Below are positions 46,346 to 57,715 of a stretch of DNA of 64,000 nucleotides, one piece after another. This DNA is from Loripinus fragilis. Lineage: Eukaryota > Mollusca > Bivalvia > Lucinida > Lucinidae. Position 1 is the stretch's first letter; the number at the start of each line of letters is the position of its first letter. Where the stretch lies: positions 40,608,944-40,672,943 of the forward strand of contig OZ026530.1 in the NCBI GenBank assembly GCA_964019695.1, read 5' to 3'. The position numbers and the translations under genes were made by a program. Below the pieces are notes generated by a model. The model had not been told where the DNA came from. It saw only the letters and a program-made list of their open reading frames with translations, and ran no database searches.

Positions 46346-47467
46346 AGATATTGAAATTGTGCAGATAAGTTTATTTATTTATTGAACTGACCACTGAAAA
46401 CTAGGCTTTTAACTTCGATCTGTATGATACCCAAGGTGAACTTAGGGGTTGGAGAAATGGGATTTATGTTTTGTGATTTATAAGTTTCTCTAAAATAACC
46501 TGGGGATATGAATTCTACAAATTTGTCTTGTCTGACTTCTGTTTTGCTAGGCGACACATCAGATTCTCGGAATTCTAGTAATTTTTTAAAATTGAACATA
46601 TCACAATGTAATTGTAAATAACTAATTACTTTTTTGAAGAAATTCACCCCAAGTCTGTTGAGTGTTGCCCCATGTCTTATGTTCGATTGGTGTAAAGGTG
46701 ATCAGATAGCACTTTACTAAGAGGCAATTACAGTTTACTTGTTTATCGATAGACAATACATTATATTGGCTGTACTATTGCACAGGTCACTCAGAATCTT
46801 CTAATCAGCATATACACCCAGGTGAACCGCATGTTTAGATCTCGGAGGGTGTTGGCTATCGGAGGTAAACAAAGGATTTTGGGGTTGGACATGGTCTGTA
46901 TTGAGACGATTTTATTTCAATTAGATTCGTTTTGAGGGGTAAGAACAACATATAGGTCGATAGTATACAGAATGATGATAACTCTGAAAACATTACATGT
47001 TTTGGAACTTAATCTGTTCAAGTTTAAATCGCATTTGAATTCGGAAATGCAGTAATTTGGACGAGTATTTCGAATTCATCAGTTAGTATTCATATTTATT
47101 ATTTTATTTTTACATGATTCACAGCCACCGCTGGAATGTATAACCTCTCTTTGGAATGAATCAGTCAAATACAATTCAAAAATACTTGTAAAACACTTAT
47201 TTATTTGCAATTTTATGACGGTGGTATCATGTTTATGGGTAGCTTTCCGTTCGGAGGTATGTTGGGTAGCTGTCGGAGGGAAGGCATGCGCATGTTAACT
47301 TTGATTTCGGAGAAGGGCTAATTGATTATGCTCATTAAACAAGCTCTCGCATACGCAAACAAAGCATTCAGCTCCCTTTATCTCTGTGAGAGTATAACCA
47401 AACTAGAAATGACACAATATAAGCGTTTAACACGAAGTGCTAAGCACAAACCCCAGCAAATACAACA
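46346..47467. other. No gene; family H fragment at 46803-46905
   Basis: GAACCGCATGTTTAGATCTC and GGGTGTTGGCTATCGGAGGT recur inverted at 53165-53275. A degenerate second piece (TTCGGAGGTATGTTGGGTAG) is near 47252. No credible coding frame. Confidence 0.55.
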
Positions 47468-47600
47468 AAAAAGTAAGTGAGTATGATCAGGAAATAACAC
47501 AATTACAAACTTCAGACAAACTCAGAGCCACACAACAATCACGAGACACTAGAAAGACAAACTAAGCAAAGCAACCAGCTCTCTCTTCCCCATCTACTCA
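47468..47600 (-). repeat. Dispersed retroposon-like family B, truncated copy 4
   Basis: Minus orientation: AAGTGAGTATGATCAGGAAA at the left, CAACCAGCTCTCTCTTCCCC at the right, where it runs directly into the CT satellite. Confidence 0.8.
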
Positions 47601-47607
47601 CTCTCTA

Positions 47608-47644
<37 letters not shown>

Positions 47645-49480
47645 CTGTCTCTCTCTTGACGTCTCTCTCTCTCTCTCTCCATCTCTCTCTACTATGTCTG
47701 TCTCTCTCTACTCTGTCTGTCTATCTCTACTCTGTCTGTCTCACTCTAATCTGTCTGTCTCTCTCTACTCTGTCTGTCTTTCTCTCTCTACTCTGTTTTT
47801 CTCTCTCTACTCTCCTTTATTCTCTACTCGCACTCCTCTCTACTCTCTCTATACTTTATTCTCTGCTCGCACTTATTCTCTACTCTCTCTTTATCTACTG
47901 GCACTCCTTTCTCTTCTCGCACTCCTTTCACTCTCTTTCTCTACTCTCTCTTTCTCTACTCGTACTCCTTCTCTGCTCGCACTCCTTCTCTACTCGCACT
48001 CATTCTCTAATCTCTCTTTCTCTACTCGCACTCCTTCTCTGCTCGCACTCCTTCGCTACTCACTGCTTCTCTATTCGCACTCCTTCTCTACTCTCTCTTC
48101 TCTACTTGCACCCCTTCCTTACTCGCAATCTTCCTCTACTCGCACTCCTTCTCTACTCTCCTTCTCTACTCGCAATCCTTTACTCACACTCATTCTCTAC
48201 TCTCTCTTTCTCAACTGGTAATCCTTCTCTACTCTCTCCTTCTCTACTCGCACTCCTTCTCTACTCTCTCTTCTCTACTTGCACTCCTTCTCTTCTCGCA
48301 CTCCTTCTCTACTCTCCTTCTCTACTCGCACTCCTTCTCTACTCGCACTCATTCTCTACTCTCTCTTTCTCTATTCGCACTCCACCTCTACTTGCACTCC
48401 TTCTCTACTCACTCCTTCTCTACTCGCACTCCTTCTCTACTCGCACTCCTTCTCTACTCTCTCTTCTCTACTTGCACTCCTTCTCTACTCGCACTCCTCC
48501 TCTACTCGCACCTCTTCTCTACTCACACTCTCCTTCTCTACTCTCATCTGTACTCGCACTCCATCTCTACTCAAACCTCTTCTCTACTCTCTCTTCGCAC
48601 TGCTTCTCCTCTCGCACCCCTTCTCTACTCGCACTCCTTCTCTACTCCCTTCTTCTCTACTCGCACTCCTTCTCTACTCGCACTCCTTTTCTTCTCTCTC
48701 CTTCTGTACTCGCACCCCTTATATACTCTCTCTTTCTCAATTCGCACTCCTTCTCTACTCGCACTCCTTCTCTACTCTCTCTTTCTCTACTCGCACTCCT
48801 TCTCTACTCTCTCTTCTCTACTCTCGCTTCTCTACTCGCACTCCTTCTCTACTCTCTCATTCTCTCTTCTCTACTAGCACTCCTTCTCTACTCTCTCCTT
48901 CTCTACTCGCACTCCTTCTCTACTCTTTCTTATCTACTCTCTCTTTCTCTACTGGCACTCCTTCTCTACTCTCTCTTCTCTACTAGCACTTCTTCTCTAC
49001 TCTCTCCTTCTCTACTCGCACTCCTTCTCTACTCGCACTCATTCTCTACCCGCACTCCTTCTCTACTCGCACTCATTCTCTACTCGCACTCCTTCTCTAC
49101 TCGAACTCCTTCCATACTCTCTCTTCTCTACTCGCACTCCTTCTCTACTCTCTCTTCTCTTCTCGCACTCCTTCTCTACTCGCACTCCTTCTCTACTCAC
49201 AATCCCCTACATGCACTCCTTTTCTACTCGCACTCCCTCTTCTCCCACTCCCTCTACTCGCACTCCCTCTACTCGCCCTTTCTCTACTATCTCTTCGTCT
49301 ACTCGCTCTTTCTCTACTATCTCTTCCTCTACTCTCCCTTTCTCTACTCTCTCTTTCTCTGCTCTCTCTCTTTCTATACTCTCTCTTTCTCTACTCTCTC
49401 TTTCTCTGTCTCGCTCTGTCTCTCTCTGTCTCTGCCTCTCTCTGTCTGTCTGTCTGTCTGTCCCTCTCTCTCTCTCTCTG
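47595..49480. repeat. CT-rich satellite, ~17-bp unit
   Basis: TC/TCTG microsatellite at both edges and, between, a minisatellite built on CTACTCGCACTCCTTCT with variants (CTCTCTT, CATT, TTGCA). It has almost no stops on the plus strand, so all three frames stay open, including a 627-codon Leu/Ser/Tyr-rich frame. That is a property of the repeat, not a gene. The complementary strand is a long GA-rich strand able to form triplex. Confidence 0.95.
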
Positions 49481-50351
49481 CAATGTATTTGGTAATTTAC
49501 TTAAAATACCATGAGCAGTACGAGAATATAATTAAATGAGTGTTCGACTCCCATGTTCAGTCCTCCTCTGTCAAATTCAAAGATGGTAAAGAACGGTAAT
49601 AACTTGCTAGCAGAGAACCTTTTTATCATGGAATTGAGAGAGGAGTTCTCTGTATTCCTTTACAATAAAGCCCTCTCACGAGTTAGGGTATATTTGTACA
49701 AGCCATTTTATTCTTAGGAAAGGGAAAATGCCAAATCGAGGGGAACAAAATTGTCAGAATAAGACATGAAACATGGAAACAAGTCAATATTTAAGAAGAA
49801 CAAGGGAACAGGTACTATACCTCCTGGGAGGGCCTCTATTATAGATAATAGAACAAACATCATATCTATAAAACTACTAAACTTGATCTGTTTAAAAAAA
49901 TATTGTACCCAAGCAGCTAGTTTACAATCCGATTGTCCATCTCGTTCTGAAAAGAACGTCACCCAGGTACATTTATTGAACTAAATATTTAAAGTCGTAC
50001 TGCAAATAGTTGCAGAAAGATCTTATTCAACATTCGATTTTACAGAAATAGGAAGCTATCTGCTTTTATAAGTACAAATATATGACATGTTACAAATACA
50101 CGTTGTTTTATGCATAAGGACATCGCTAGAAACAGTGTTTTTGATTGCCATTTGTCGCCAGTCGGGCTACAAATGGCAATCAAAAAATCAGGCGACAAAT
50201 GGCAATCGAAAACCCTGTTGCCAACGATTTTTTTTTATCCACGTCCGTCGATAGTATTAACAGTTTTGATTGTTGCTTATCCGGTGTGAAACTTTTAAAA
50301 ATATTTTTAAGATAAACATCTCCTCTTTATTGCTTCTTATAGAATGACAAA
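49481..50351. other. No gene; small hairpin at 50140-50216
   Basis: GATTGCCATTTGTCGCC is followed by inverted and then repeated copies (AAATGGCAATCAAAAA, GGCGACAAATGGCAATCG), a compact fold. The rest is unassigned. Confidence 0.5.
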
Positions 50352-50590
50352 TGCGCCGCGACATGTGATTTCCAACAATGTGACATTTTGACATGACTGG
50401 ACTCAGACGAGCCTGTGTAGCCTTCTTTTAAGCTTATAAACTCCAAATTATGTTCGTTCAGTAGCTTAATATTCATATAATATTCAAGCGACAAGCAAAG
50501 GCTCTGATCAGACTGTGCATATGCGCAGGCTGGTCTGAACCTTTGCTGGTCGCACATACCATATTGTTGGAAATCTCATGTCGCGGCTCA
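50352..50590 (-). mobile_element. MITE family I, copy 2
   Basis: Inverted ends GCCGCGACATGTGATTTCCA and, on the other side, TGGAAATCTCATGTCGCGGC. Interior matches 59125-59364, including GACCAGCAAAGG-type and AAGCTTATAAACTCCAAA-type blocks in inverse order. Confidence 0.85.
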
Positions 50591-50655
50591 AATAATATTG
50601 TTTAAAAAGATGCCATTGTGGAGCTTGGGCTGCTGTTACCGGAATATGAGGACAT

Positions 50656-50903
50656 CGGCCCGGAACTACACTGCCTCCTTAAAGTTAAGGAAAACTTACT
50701 GAGTCAAGTATTGATTTTTCAGGATGCGAAAAATAACGTTTTAAACTGATTAAAATCAAAAAAGTTTCATTTTTCTGTAGATCACAATAATATCTTTGAC
50801 CACAAGTACTGCATCTATCCAGGCAATTTATTTAGCATGTTGAAAGATCAATACTTAACTTAAGTCTTCCTTAACTTTAAGGAGGCATTGTAATTCCGGG
50901 CCC
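50656..50903. mobile_element. 248-bp MITE (GGCCCGGAA ends)
   Basis: GGCCCGGAACTACACTGCCT and CCTTAAAGTTAAGGAAAACT pair with the inverted right end (GGCCCGGAATTACAATGCCT and then CCTTAAAGTTAAGGAAGACT), about 45 bp. The terminal arms also contain the self-complementary CTTAAAGTTAAG-like word. Confidence 0.8.
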
Positions 50904-51289
50904 TGTACTACTATGTAAAGTGAAAAAACGTTAAAATATACAAATAACAGAACGGATTACCACTAAAACTGCAATATCTTCAATATTTTTACGGGTATTT
51001 GTTATATGGATTATTCTGTCCACCTAAACAAATATGCAGTGAAAATCCAGATAAGCTTACGTGTATACTAATACTTTTAAGAATGAAATGACAACAGACC
51101 AAAAAGGTGAATTGCTTTTAAATACGTGTGGTATTTTATTTTACTGTCGCAATGGCGCAAAGAGTACAGCTATAAAACGTATGCAAACTGTACAGGGATC
51201 ATTTTTGTGGTTTTTATTTTGTTTGATTTTATTCTTAACATCCCAGTCAACAATTTTTCAGTTATGTCGGCGCATTCAACTAAGATTAA

Positions 51290-51558
51290 AATGCGCCGAT
51301 CCAGAGAGGGGGTGGCAGAGGGTCCTGACTTCCTACCTGGAAAATCAGAAACCTTAAAGGCTCTTTAGCAAGACTGGTCCAGATCCCCTGGAAAATCAAA
51401 AGCTACCAATTGGGTAATTATCGCCCCGCCAGCGTTTTGCTGTTGGGCTGATGATGGTCCGCTTTTAGTGGTATTTTGATTCCTCACTCCATTAATCTAA
51501 AAAAGTGTGTCAGAGTTTAGTTGGACTTCGTCTGGCAAAATTTCTGGATCCGCGCATG
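51290..51558 (-). mobile_element. MITE family J, copy 3
   Basis: Ends ATGCGCCGATCCAGAG and CTGGATCCGCGCATG; interior GCCCCGCCAGCGTTTTGCTG. Immediately upstream (about 51225-51288) is a SINE tail fragment on the minus strand. The next 300 bases repeat a piece of the J interior (CCCGCCAGCGAAATGCCATT near 51730). Confidence 0.75.
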
Positions 51559-53164
51559 ATTAAGCGATAATAACAACATCGCATGAGATGTTTTGTTGTA
51601 TAATTATGTGCATTTTTCTCGCTAATGTTTTACAAAACCTAAGAAAGCGTATCAGTGCAAAGCTACTAGATGGTACAAGACATGGGCATACCCTATCCCA
51701 GCCAGCACATAATGTCGAGCAACCATTTGCCCGCCAGCGAAATGCCATTCAAATGTTTTAGATGTTGTATAGGAAAAAAGGAAGAAAGAAAGGCGGGGGG
51801 AGGATGTGTGTGTGTGGGGGGGGGGGGGTGGGGTGGTGGTTGGCGACCGGCTAGAGAGCCCCGATGAAACCAATTCAATTTTTGTGATGTTTTTTTTTTT
51901 GCACGCGTTGTTGTTTTTGTACGGTTTGTGGGGGGGGGGAGGGGTAAATTGTTGATATAGTTTGTTTCATTGAATAGAATCCTAAAGGGCAGTGCAACAG
52001 AAGGGTGTTTCAGTGGACTAGGTGAGTTGCATGTTTCAATGGATTTGATCAGGGTATTTCAGTGAACTGAGCGGTCTGAGGTCATCCCTGGGCTGGGCAG
52101 TTTCGGTGTATCAGCTGCCTAGGGAGTTTGGGAATTTCAGTGGGTTGGCTGTTTTGTGTATTTCAGTGTACTGTGTGCGTTTGGGTGTTCTGTGGCGATT
52201 CAGTAGACGGGTGGTTATGGGTGTTTCAATTGTTAGGGTAGCATACATGTATATATCTTTTGATCAAAGGTTTACTGTACACGTGGCATCTTAACCAACA
52301 GTTTCTTCGCATTTTGACACTCCATTTACACAACAAAATGCGCCTCAATGTGAACCTGCATTTTATAACCCTGTTCATGTTGTTAATACACTGCTTTGCC
52401 AGGTAAGATAATGAGTATAGATATGGCACATGTTCTTGCCTTCTTTCATGGACCATACCCTCGCCCCCACCCCACCCAGTCATCATATCCCCTTCCTATA
52501 TCAAACATACTGGTGTCACCAAAAATGTATCAGTGCAGAATTTAAATAAATATGTTTTCCCAGACTCACTAGACAAAATCATGCAAAATGACACCAACTG
52601 AAGATGAGCGCTTTCCACAACGCATCACTACTGTAAAACCTCTCAAATCCCTTTCTGTATTTCGTCCCCCTGGTAGTCTTTCCTTTGTAGTATTACATTT
52701 TTTGTAGCATGGCATGCTTAAAATATATGAGATTCAGGCACTAATCGTGTGGCAGTTTGTATCAATCTCCGAAATCAAAACCACTGTCACTCTGATAGCA
52801 AGCATGTCAGCTGTCAAGTTTCCTCTGAACATTTTGCTTACCATCAAAACGATATCAACGTAAGCAAATTTCAAAAATTGATGTTTTAATAGCATTTTGA
52901 GGCACGACTTTTATAAATCATGCAGGAGAATGATATAGAATTGTGGCGACACAAGCAAATTGTGTCAAAGGTTGATGTAAATCCAGCTATGATCAAACGA
53001 ATAGCATTTTTCATTGAAAATTTCACAATCGTCGTTTGAAAAGTCGCCCAGGGTCCTACGGACATGGATCAAAAGAATTTAACACATTCCGAGTCCTTAT
53101 CATTCAATATAGAAGAAGTCTGTTTGCTGCTTTCGTCTTCAAGAAACTTTCTATAGGAAATAAA
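51559..53164. other. No gene; degenerate ~35-bp minisatellite at 51995-52235
   Basis: GGGTGTTTCAGTGGACT-like units recur about seven times at roughly 35-bp spacing. Poly-G tracts at about 51815-51830 and 51930-51942 produce spurious frames. The rest is unassigned. Confidence 0.55.
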
Positions 53165-53275
53165 AATGGATAGACACAGACCCTGTCCATCCATAATCGC
53201 AATGTTTACCTCCGATAGCCAACACCCTCCGAGATCTAGACATGCGGTTTACCTGGGTGATATATGCTAGGCTTC
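53165..53275 (-). repeat. Dispersed repeat family H, copy 2
   Basis: Reverse complement of 46803-46905 with about 80 per cent agreement by eye; includes ACCTCCGATAGCCAACACCC and TCCGAGATCTAGACATGCGG. Confidence 0.7.
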
Positions 53276-53299
53276 CAGGTTATAAAACTTGAGTTCATT

Positions 53300-53387
53300 C
53301 TCAGACTCAAAATAAAGCGCAATGATTTGCTGCTTGCAGACACGTGTCTGCAAGCAGCCAATCATTGCGCTTTATTTTGAGTCTGAG
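53300..53387. repeat. 88-bp near-perfect palindrome without spacer
   Basis: Two 44-base arms meet at CACGTG (53341-53346), with one mismatch. The arms begin CTCAGACTCAAAATAAAGCG and include AATGATTTGCTGCTTGCAGA. No spacer at the centre is unusual, since such palindromes are normally unstable. Confidence 0.95.
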
Positions 53388-53454
53388 ACTGAGGTTTTCA
53401 GTTTGACCTGCTTGTCATTTATCTTAAGCTCAGGTATATGCCATCTCCTCTCAT

Positions 53455-54790
53455 CCAGATCAGATCTCAAGTTTAATTTTTGTCATAAAAATACAAGAAT
53501 GTTCAATTAAATAATAACAGAATTAGCAAACAGAGCGGTCGTGCTAAAATAAAGTTAGGTTTATAGACACATATTCCTGTCTTATAGAGACTATTAGACG
53601 ATTAACTGACAAGGGGCAGTTTCAGTATCGCACAAAATTAAAGGGACCTCAAGAGATGACTTACCTGTATACAACACAATTTCTTTCACTAAGATAAATA
53701 TCAATATTTTATCCTAAATTACCAAATTCGTTCACGGGAACACCTTATTGCCCCATATAAGGAAGCCATAATCACCTCATTATGACTCCTTTTGATCTAC
53801 CCAGTATGACCCCTGGAGAGAGTCATAATGAGTAGTATCACTATTATTGCTCAAATTGTTATGGCTTTAAGACTAGTGGGTAACGTGGGCATCTCTAATC
53901 ATGGGAGGATTCAGGCGATTGTTTGTTCACTGAAAACCAAAACAGCACAGAAAATGCTGCTACCTGCTGAACTTTCTATAAGAAATAAAGGTTCAAGTTT
54001 TCAAAATTAACATTATTATTAATGCATTTTCTGTCATCGGCTTTGAACGGTGTTTCTAGTTGGTACTCTTGAAACCGCATTAATAAATGTAAATATTTTC
54101 TGCCTTCCAACACATCCAGACAAATAATGTTGAATGAAACATTTTCAGGGCTATAGAGCATGAGCCAAAAGATAAAATATAACGTCAACGTTATCCCACA
54201 AACGCGAAATAACATTCATCAGTAACATTTGATTTTAATCAGCCATTAAAAGAGTTACAATGTAGGTCAACGGTTTCTTTGTAAACTGATTCTCTGTTGA
54301 ATGGAAACACCAATTATCACATGATGTCGCGTCTGGGAGTGATATAAAACCGTGTAATAAAATCGATATACAGATTTTGTAACGTGACTTAATGATCATG
54401 CCCTTTATAACGCTGCGTAAACAGTGGCAAATCATGCCGATTTCACGTCATAAAAGTGATTTTAATATACTTTTAATGTCATGTGATAAATAGAATCTAA
54501 CATTCGTGATCCTGTATTGTTGAATTTATTAAACTCTTTCCGAAAAAGTGATAAAATGCTCAGCAAGCCTTACATTTCACCACAAGCCTCGCATTTTACC
54601 AGATTTCCCCAACTCGTTTAATAAATTTAATAAAACATGAGCACTCATGGAAGATCGTCTATTTACATTCTGTTAAAGGTTTAATCCAATGATGACTACG
54701 GTTTGACACCATTGACGGCAGCTGGTGTTTTCATCACATCTGTCAAATTATAAGAATCAGTCATGAGTGTGAGGTTAGGATAGAAAAATC
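53455..54790 (+). repeat. Dispersed repeat family C/D, longest copy
   Basis: Collinear with 6378-7130 at its first ~800 bp and its last ~130 bp (AATGATGACT...TTTGACACCATTGACGGCAG), with the family D segment between (about 54330-54660). So C and D are parts of one repeat of roughly 1.3 kb. No conserved reading frame. Confidence 0.7.
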
Positions 54791-54885
54791 CATCCCGAGG
54801 ATCACCGATTGGCATCACAAGGCTTGCCGAGTGATTACAAACGATGATCCCTAGGGACCTATTTTCTATCCCACCCTCAGACAAA
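54757..54885. repeat. Foldback module with F-like centre
   Basis: GGATAGAAAA and CGAGGATCA pair with the inverted TTTTCTATCC and TGATCCCTAG sides. The centre CATCACAAGGCTTGCCGAGT is close to the centre of the family F hairpin (CATCGCGAGGCTTGCCGAGC). Confidence 0.65.
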
Positions 54886-54914
54886 TAATGGATTATTTTT
54901 CTTGCTTAAGAAAT

Positions 54915-55065
54915 AGATCGTCTCTAGCAGTGAATTGTTGTGTAATAATTCACTGTTTGGAGGTCAGTTGTAAAGAAGATAAAATCAGGAGCGCGCAGCG
55001 CGAGTAATTTATCTTCGTACAACTGACTGAGAAACAGTGAAATATTACTCAACATTCACACACTT
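54915..55065. repeat. Foldback module with GCGCGCAGCGCGAG centre
   Basis: GAATTGTTGTGTAATAATTC, CACTGTTT, GTCAGTTGTA and AAGATAAA on the left face TTTATCTT, TACAACTGAC, AAACAGTG and ATTACTCAACATTC on the right. Confidence 0.7.
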
Positions 55066-55605
55066 GAGCTGATCTATTTCGATTCTAACACACAATAAAC
55101 GACGAAAACACATTTGAAGGGTTCAGTCCCTTCTAAATTTCCGCCATTGCACCGACGAAATTCCGCCAATAGTTGGACTGTGTCGCATACACTGACATGT
55201 ATTTAAAGTGTTAAAGCGACGTTACACCGTCTAACGCGAGGACTGAAAAATTGACGTCACCTAGTGCGTGCTTTCCACGCGCTTTCAAAACGTTTGATAC
55301 ATCACGTTTTTTAGTAGCGGCTCTATAAGCGAGGTGTGTTAGAATTACCAATAAGTATCGCATTTACATAGGAAAAACATATAAAGGCTGCCAGAAAATC
55401 TTGAATTTGCTGAGATGCGACATGGTTACGTCAATTTAACATTATAATGACGTCATGGATCGATGTGCGTTTCGTTTAACCGCAGAACATTGACAATAAC
55501 AAGACCTCTGTAAGGCAAATTTCTCTTCCATGAATATCTTCCAAATTCAGCACAATTTACTGACATGTATGAATAATTGACACAACAGTTTCTATCAAAA
55601 CAAAA
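55066..55605. other. No gene seen
   Basis: Unassigned; the word GACGTTACACCG near 55215 recurs near 57923, hinting at another old dispersed repeat. Confidence 0.4.
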
Positions 55606-55975
55606 ATAAATAGAGAATACTAGGTGAGTGTCTTTTGATATCAAGTTTACCAGGCAAGGCTTTGAGAACGCACGTTGACATCGCGAGGCTTGCCGAGCGA
55701 TTCATCATGCGTTCTCAAAGCCGAGCTTGGTAGACTTGATATCAAAAGACGCGAACCTGGTATTCTATTTATCTTTTTACCCATTGTTGAACACTCTTCA
55801 AACTAGTAATTATGACGTAATTTTTGATTTTTGTGTTGATTCAATGTCATTAGCGACGTCATTCAAAAAGCGAAACGTCATCATGACCTGATAAAGGTAA
55901 TATGCCGTGAGATAGGAAACGTTTATTATTTATGTTGAAACAATTAAGTTAAATTAGGGGTGACTGATAAATATT
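55606..55975 (+). repeat. Foldback-headed repeat family F, copy 3
   Basis: The best-preserved hairpin head: arms of about 70 bp at 55606-55675 and about 55705-55773, from ATAGAGAATACTAGGTGAGT and CTTTTGATATCAAGTTTACC to the matching CTTGGTAGACTTGATATCAA and AACCTGGTATTCTATTTATC. The tail ends near TTAGGGGTGACTGATAAATA. Confidence 0.85.
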
Positions 55976-56189
55976 TCGAATATGTATATATTTTCATTGG
56001 TATGTATTCTTTTACTTTCAGAGTGTGTATCCTACATTGTGTAACAGCAATACGGCTTTTGTTTATGTCACAATGCACTAAATTCACCATACCAACTCAT
56101 ACCAAAGTTGAAAATGGCAACAGAGACAAAATGTTTATCCAAATTTAGAGAGTGATTTAGCTTAGCAGTGCACATGACTAGCCATCAGC
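55976..56189. other. No gene seen
   Basis: Short unassigned stretch upstream of the zinc-finger pseudogene. Confidence 0.4.
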
Positions 56190-57535
56190 TAGTTTATAAA
56201 CTAGAACGTCGTAACACGTATAGCAATGCATTAAGCCTAGAAGGCACTGGGAAAACATATAGGCGTGTTCATACTGAGAAGAAGTCACATAGGTGTGGAA
56301 TTTTTGGATTTTTCAAAAAATATATCAAGGATGAAAACCAGTAAGGTGCACTCGACAGAAAAACCATTTGTATGTAATGATTGTGGAAAATCATTTAAAC
56401 GGGCAGGCACCTTAAAAGAACATTAGCAGGTTCATAAAGGAGTGAAAGCACTCATCGGGAATGATTCTGGGAAGACCTTTAGTCAGACAAGCGATTTGAA
56501 AGAACATAAGATGGATCATTCAAAGGAAAAATCATTTACATGTAATGATTCTGGGAAATCCTTAAGGCAGCCAAGAGGTTTAAAGAAACAAAAACGTGTT
56601 TATTCTGGCGGAAAACCATTTGGATGTAATGATTCTGAAAAGTCCTTAAGCCCAATGAGCAATTTGGAGGAACAGGAGAAGGTTTATTCAGAGGGGAGAT
56701 CATTTACTTACAATGATTGTGGGAAGTCCTTAAGTCAGGAACATAAGCAATCTCGCTCAGAGGAGAAACCATTTGCATGTACTGAGTGTGACAAGTCCTT
56801 TAGTCAAGCATGCGACTTAAAGAAACATACGCTTGTTCATACAGGAGAAAAACCATTTTCATGTACTGATTGTGCGAAGTCATTTAGTCAAGCATGCGAC
56901 TTAAAGAAACATACGCTTGTTCATACAGGAGAAAAACCATTTGCATGTACTGAATGTGGTAAGTCCTTCAGTCAAGCAGGAAGCCTGCATAGACATAAGC
57001 TAGTTCATACAGGGAAGAAACCATTTGTATGTAATGATTGTGGTAAGTCCTTTAGCCAGTCAGCCCACTTGAAATACCATAAGCGTGTTCATTCAGGAGA
57101 CAAACCTTTTACATGTGATGATTGTGGTAAGACCTTTACTCATGCAATCAGCTTGAAAAAGCATAAGTGGTTTCATTCAGTAGAGAACCCATTTGCATGT
57201 AATCATTGTGGCAAGTCCTTTAGAAACGCAGACACCTTCAAGAAACATTTGCCGGCTCATTCAGAAGAGAAAATATTTGCATGTAATGATTGTGAAGAGT
57301 GCTTTAGTCAAGTAAACACCTTAATGAACCATAAGCGGATTCATTCGGTAGAGAACCCGTTTGCTTGTTTTGCTTGTGGTAAGTCGTTTAGTCAAATAGA
57401 CAGCTTGAATAAACATATTTGGTTACATTCAATAGAAAAAGATCATACATATGCAGTGATTGTGAAAAGTTCTTAAGTACCTCAGGTGATTTGAAGACAC
57501 CATTGGGGACTAGTACAGGATACTTTTTATCACAT
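56190..57535 (+). pseudogene. C2H2 zinc-finger pseudogene 3
   Basis: A degenerate N-terminal part (RRVHTEKKSHRCGIFGFFKK, then KVHSTEKPFVCNDCGKSF) ends at an in-frame TAG near 56424. The next fingers have lost ligands: GNDSGKTF, CNDSGKSL, CNDSEKSL and YNDCGKSL, with His replaced in HxxxH. From 56770 eight fingers are intact (CTECDKSFSQACDLKKH to CFACGKSFSQIDSLNKH). After 57435 a one-base shift breaks the frame; the shifted frame reads SYICSDCEKFLSTSGDLKT, another finger remnant, up to about 57535. Fingers at 56776-56943 are near-identical tandem duplicates. No credible start codon precedes the intact block. A shortened protein from an internal ATG is unlikely but cannot be excluded. Confidence 0.85.
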
Positions 57536-57560
57536 TGCGGATGGTCTGGGAGTGATATTT

Positions 57561-57715
57561 AAGGATTGAAATTCATATTTTAAGCTTGCACTGGATGATG
57601 AAAAACATTAGCTATTTTAATGTCTGTGAAGTCCGAAGGGCTTCTCGGAAACATTAAAACAGCTCAATTGTTTTTCATAATCCAGTGCAAGCTTAAAATA
57701 TGAATTTCAATCCTT
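57561..57715. repeat. Long hairpin just 3' of the zinc-finger pseudogene
   Basis: AAGGATTGAAATTCATATTT and TAAGCTTGCACTGGAT (57561-57596) pair with the inverted copy ending at 57715; the pairing continues imperfectly through ATGAAAAACA, ATTTTAATGT and GAAGTCC/GGGCTTC towards the centre. Confidence 0.85.

Noticed and set aside
47656..49539. A 627-codon open frame rich in Leu, Ser, Tyr and Thr
   Set aside because: It lies wholly in the CT-rich 17-bp satellite. All three plus-strand frames stay open because the repeat lacks stop triplets, and the product only mirrors the repeat.
51652..51878. Overlapping Pro/Gly-rich frames on both strands
   Set aside because: They result from a poly-G tract and a MITE J fragment.
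56442..57476. Zinc-finger locus 3 as an intact gene
   Set aside because: No ATG at the frame start, an in-frame stop between upstream fingers, several fingers without ligands and a frameshift into a further finger remnant at the 3' end.
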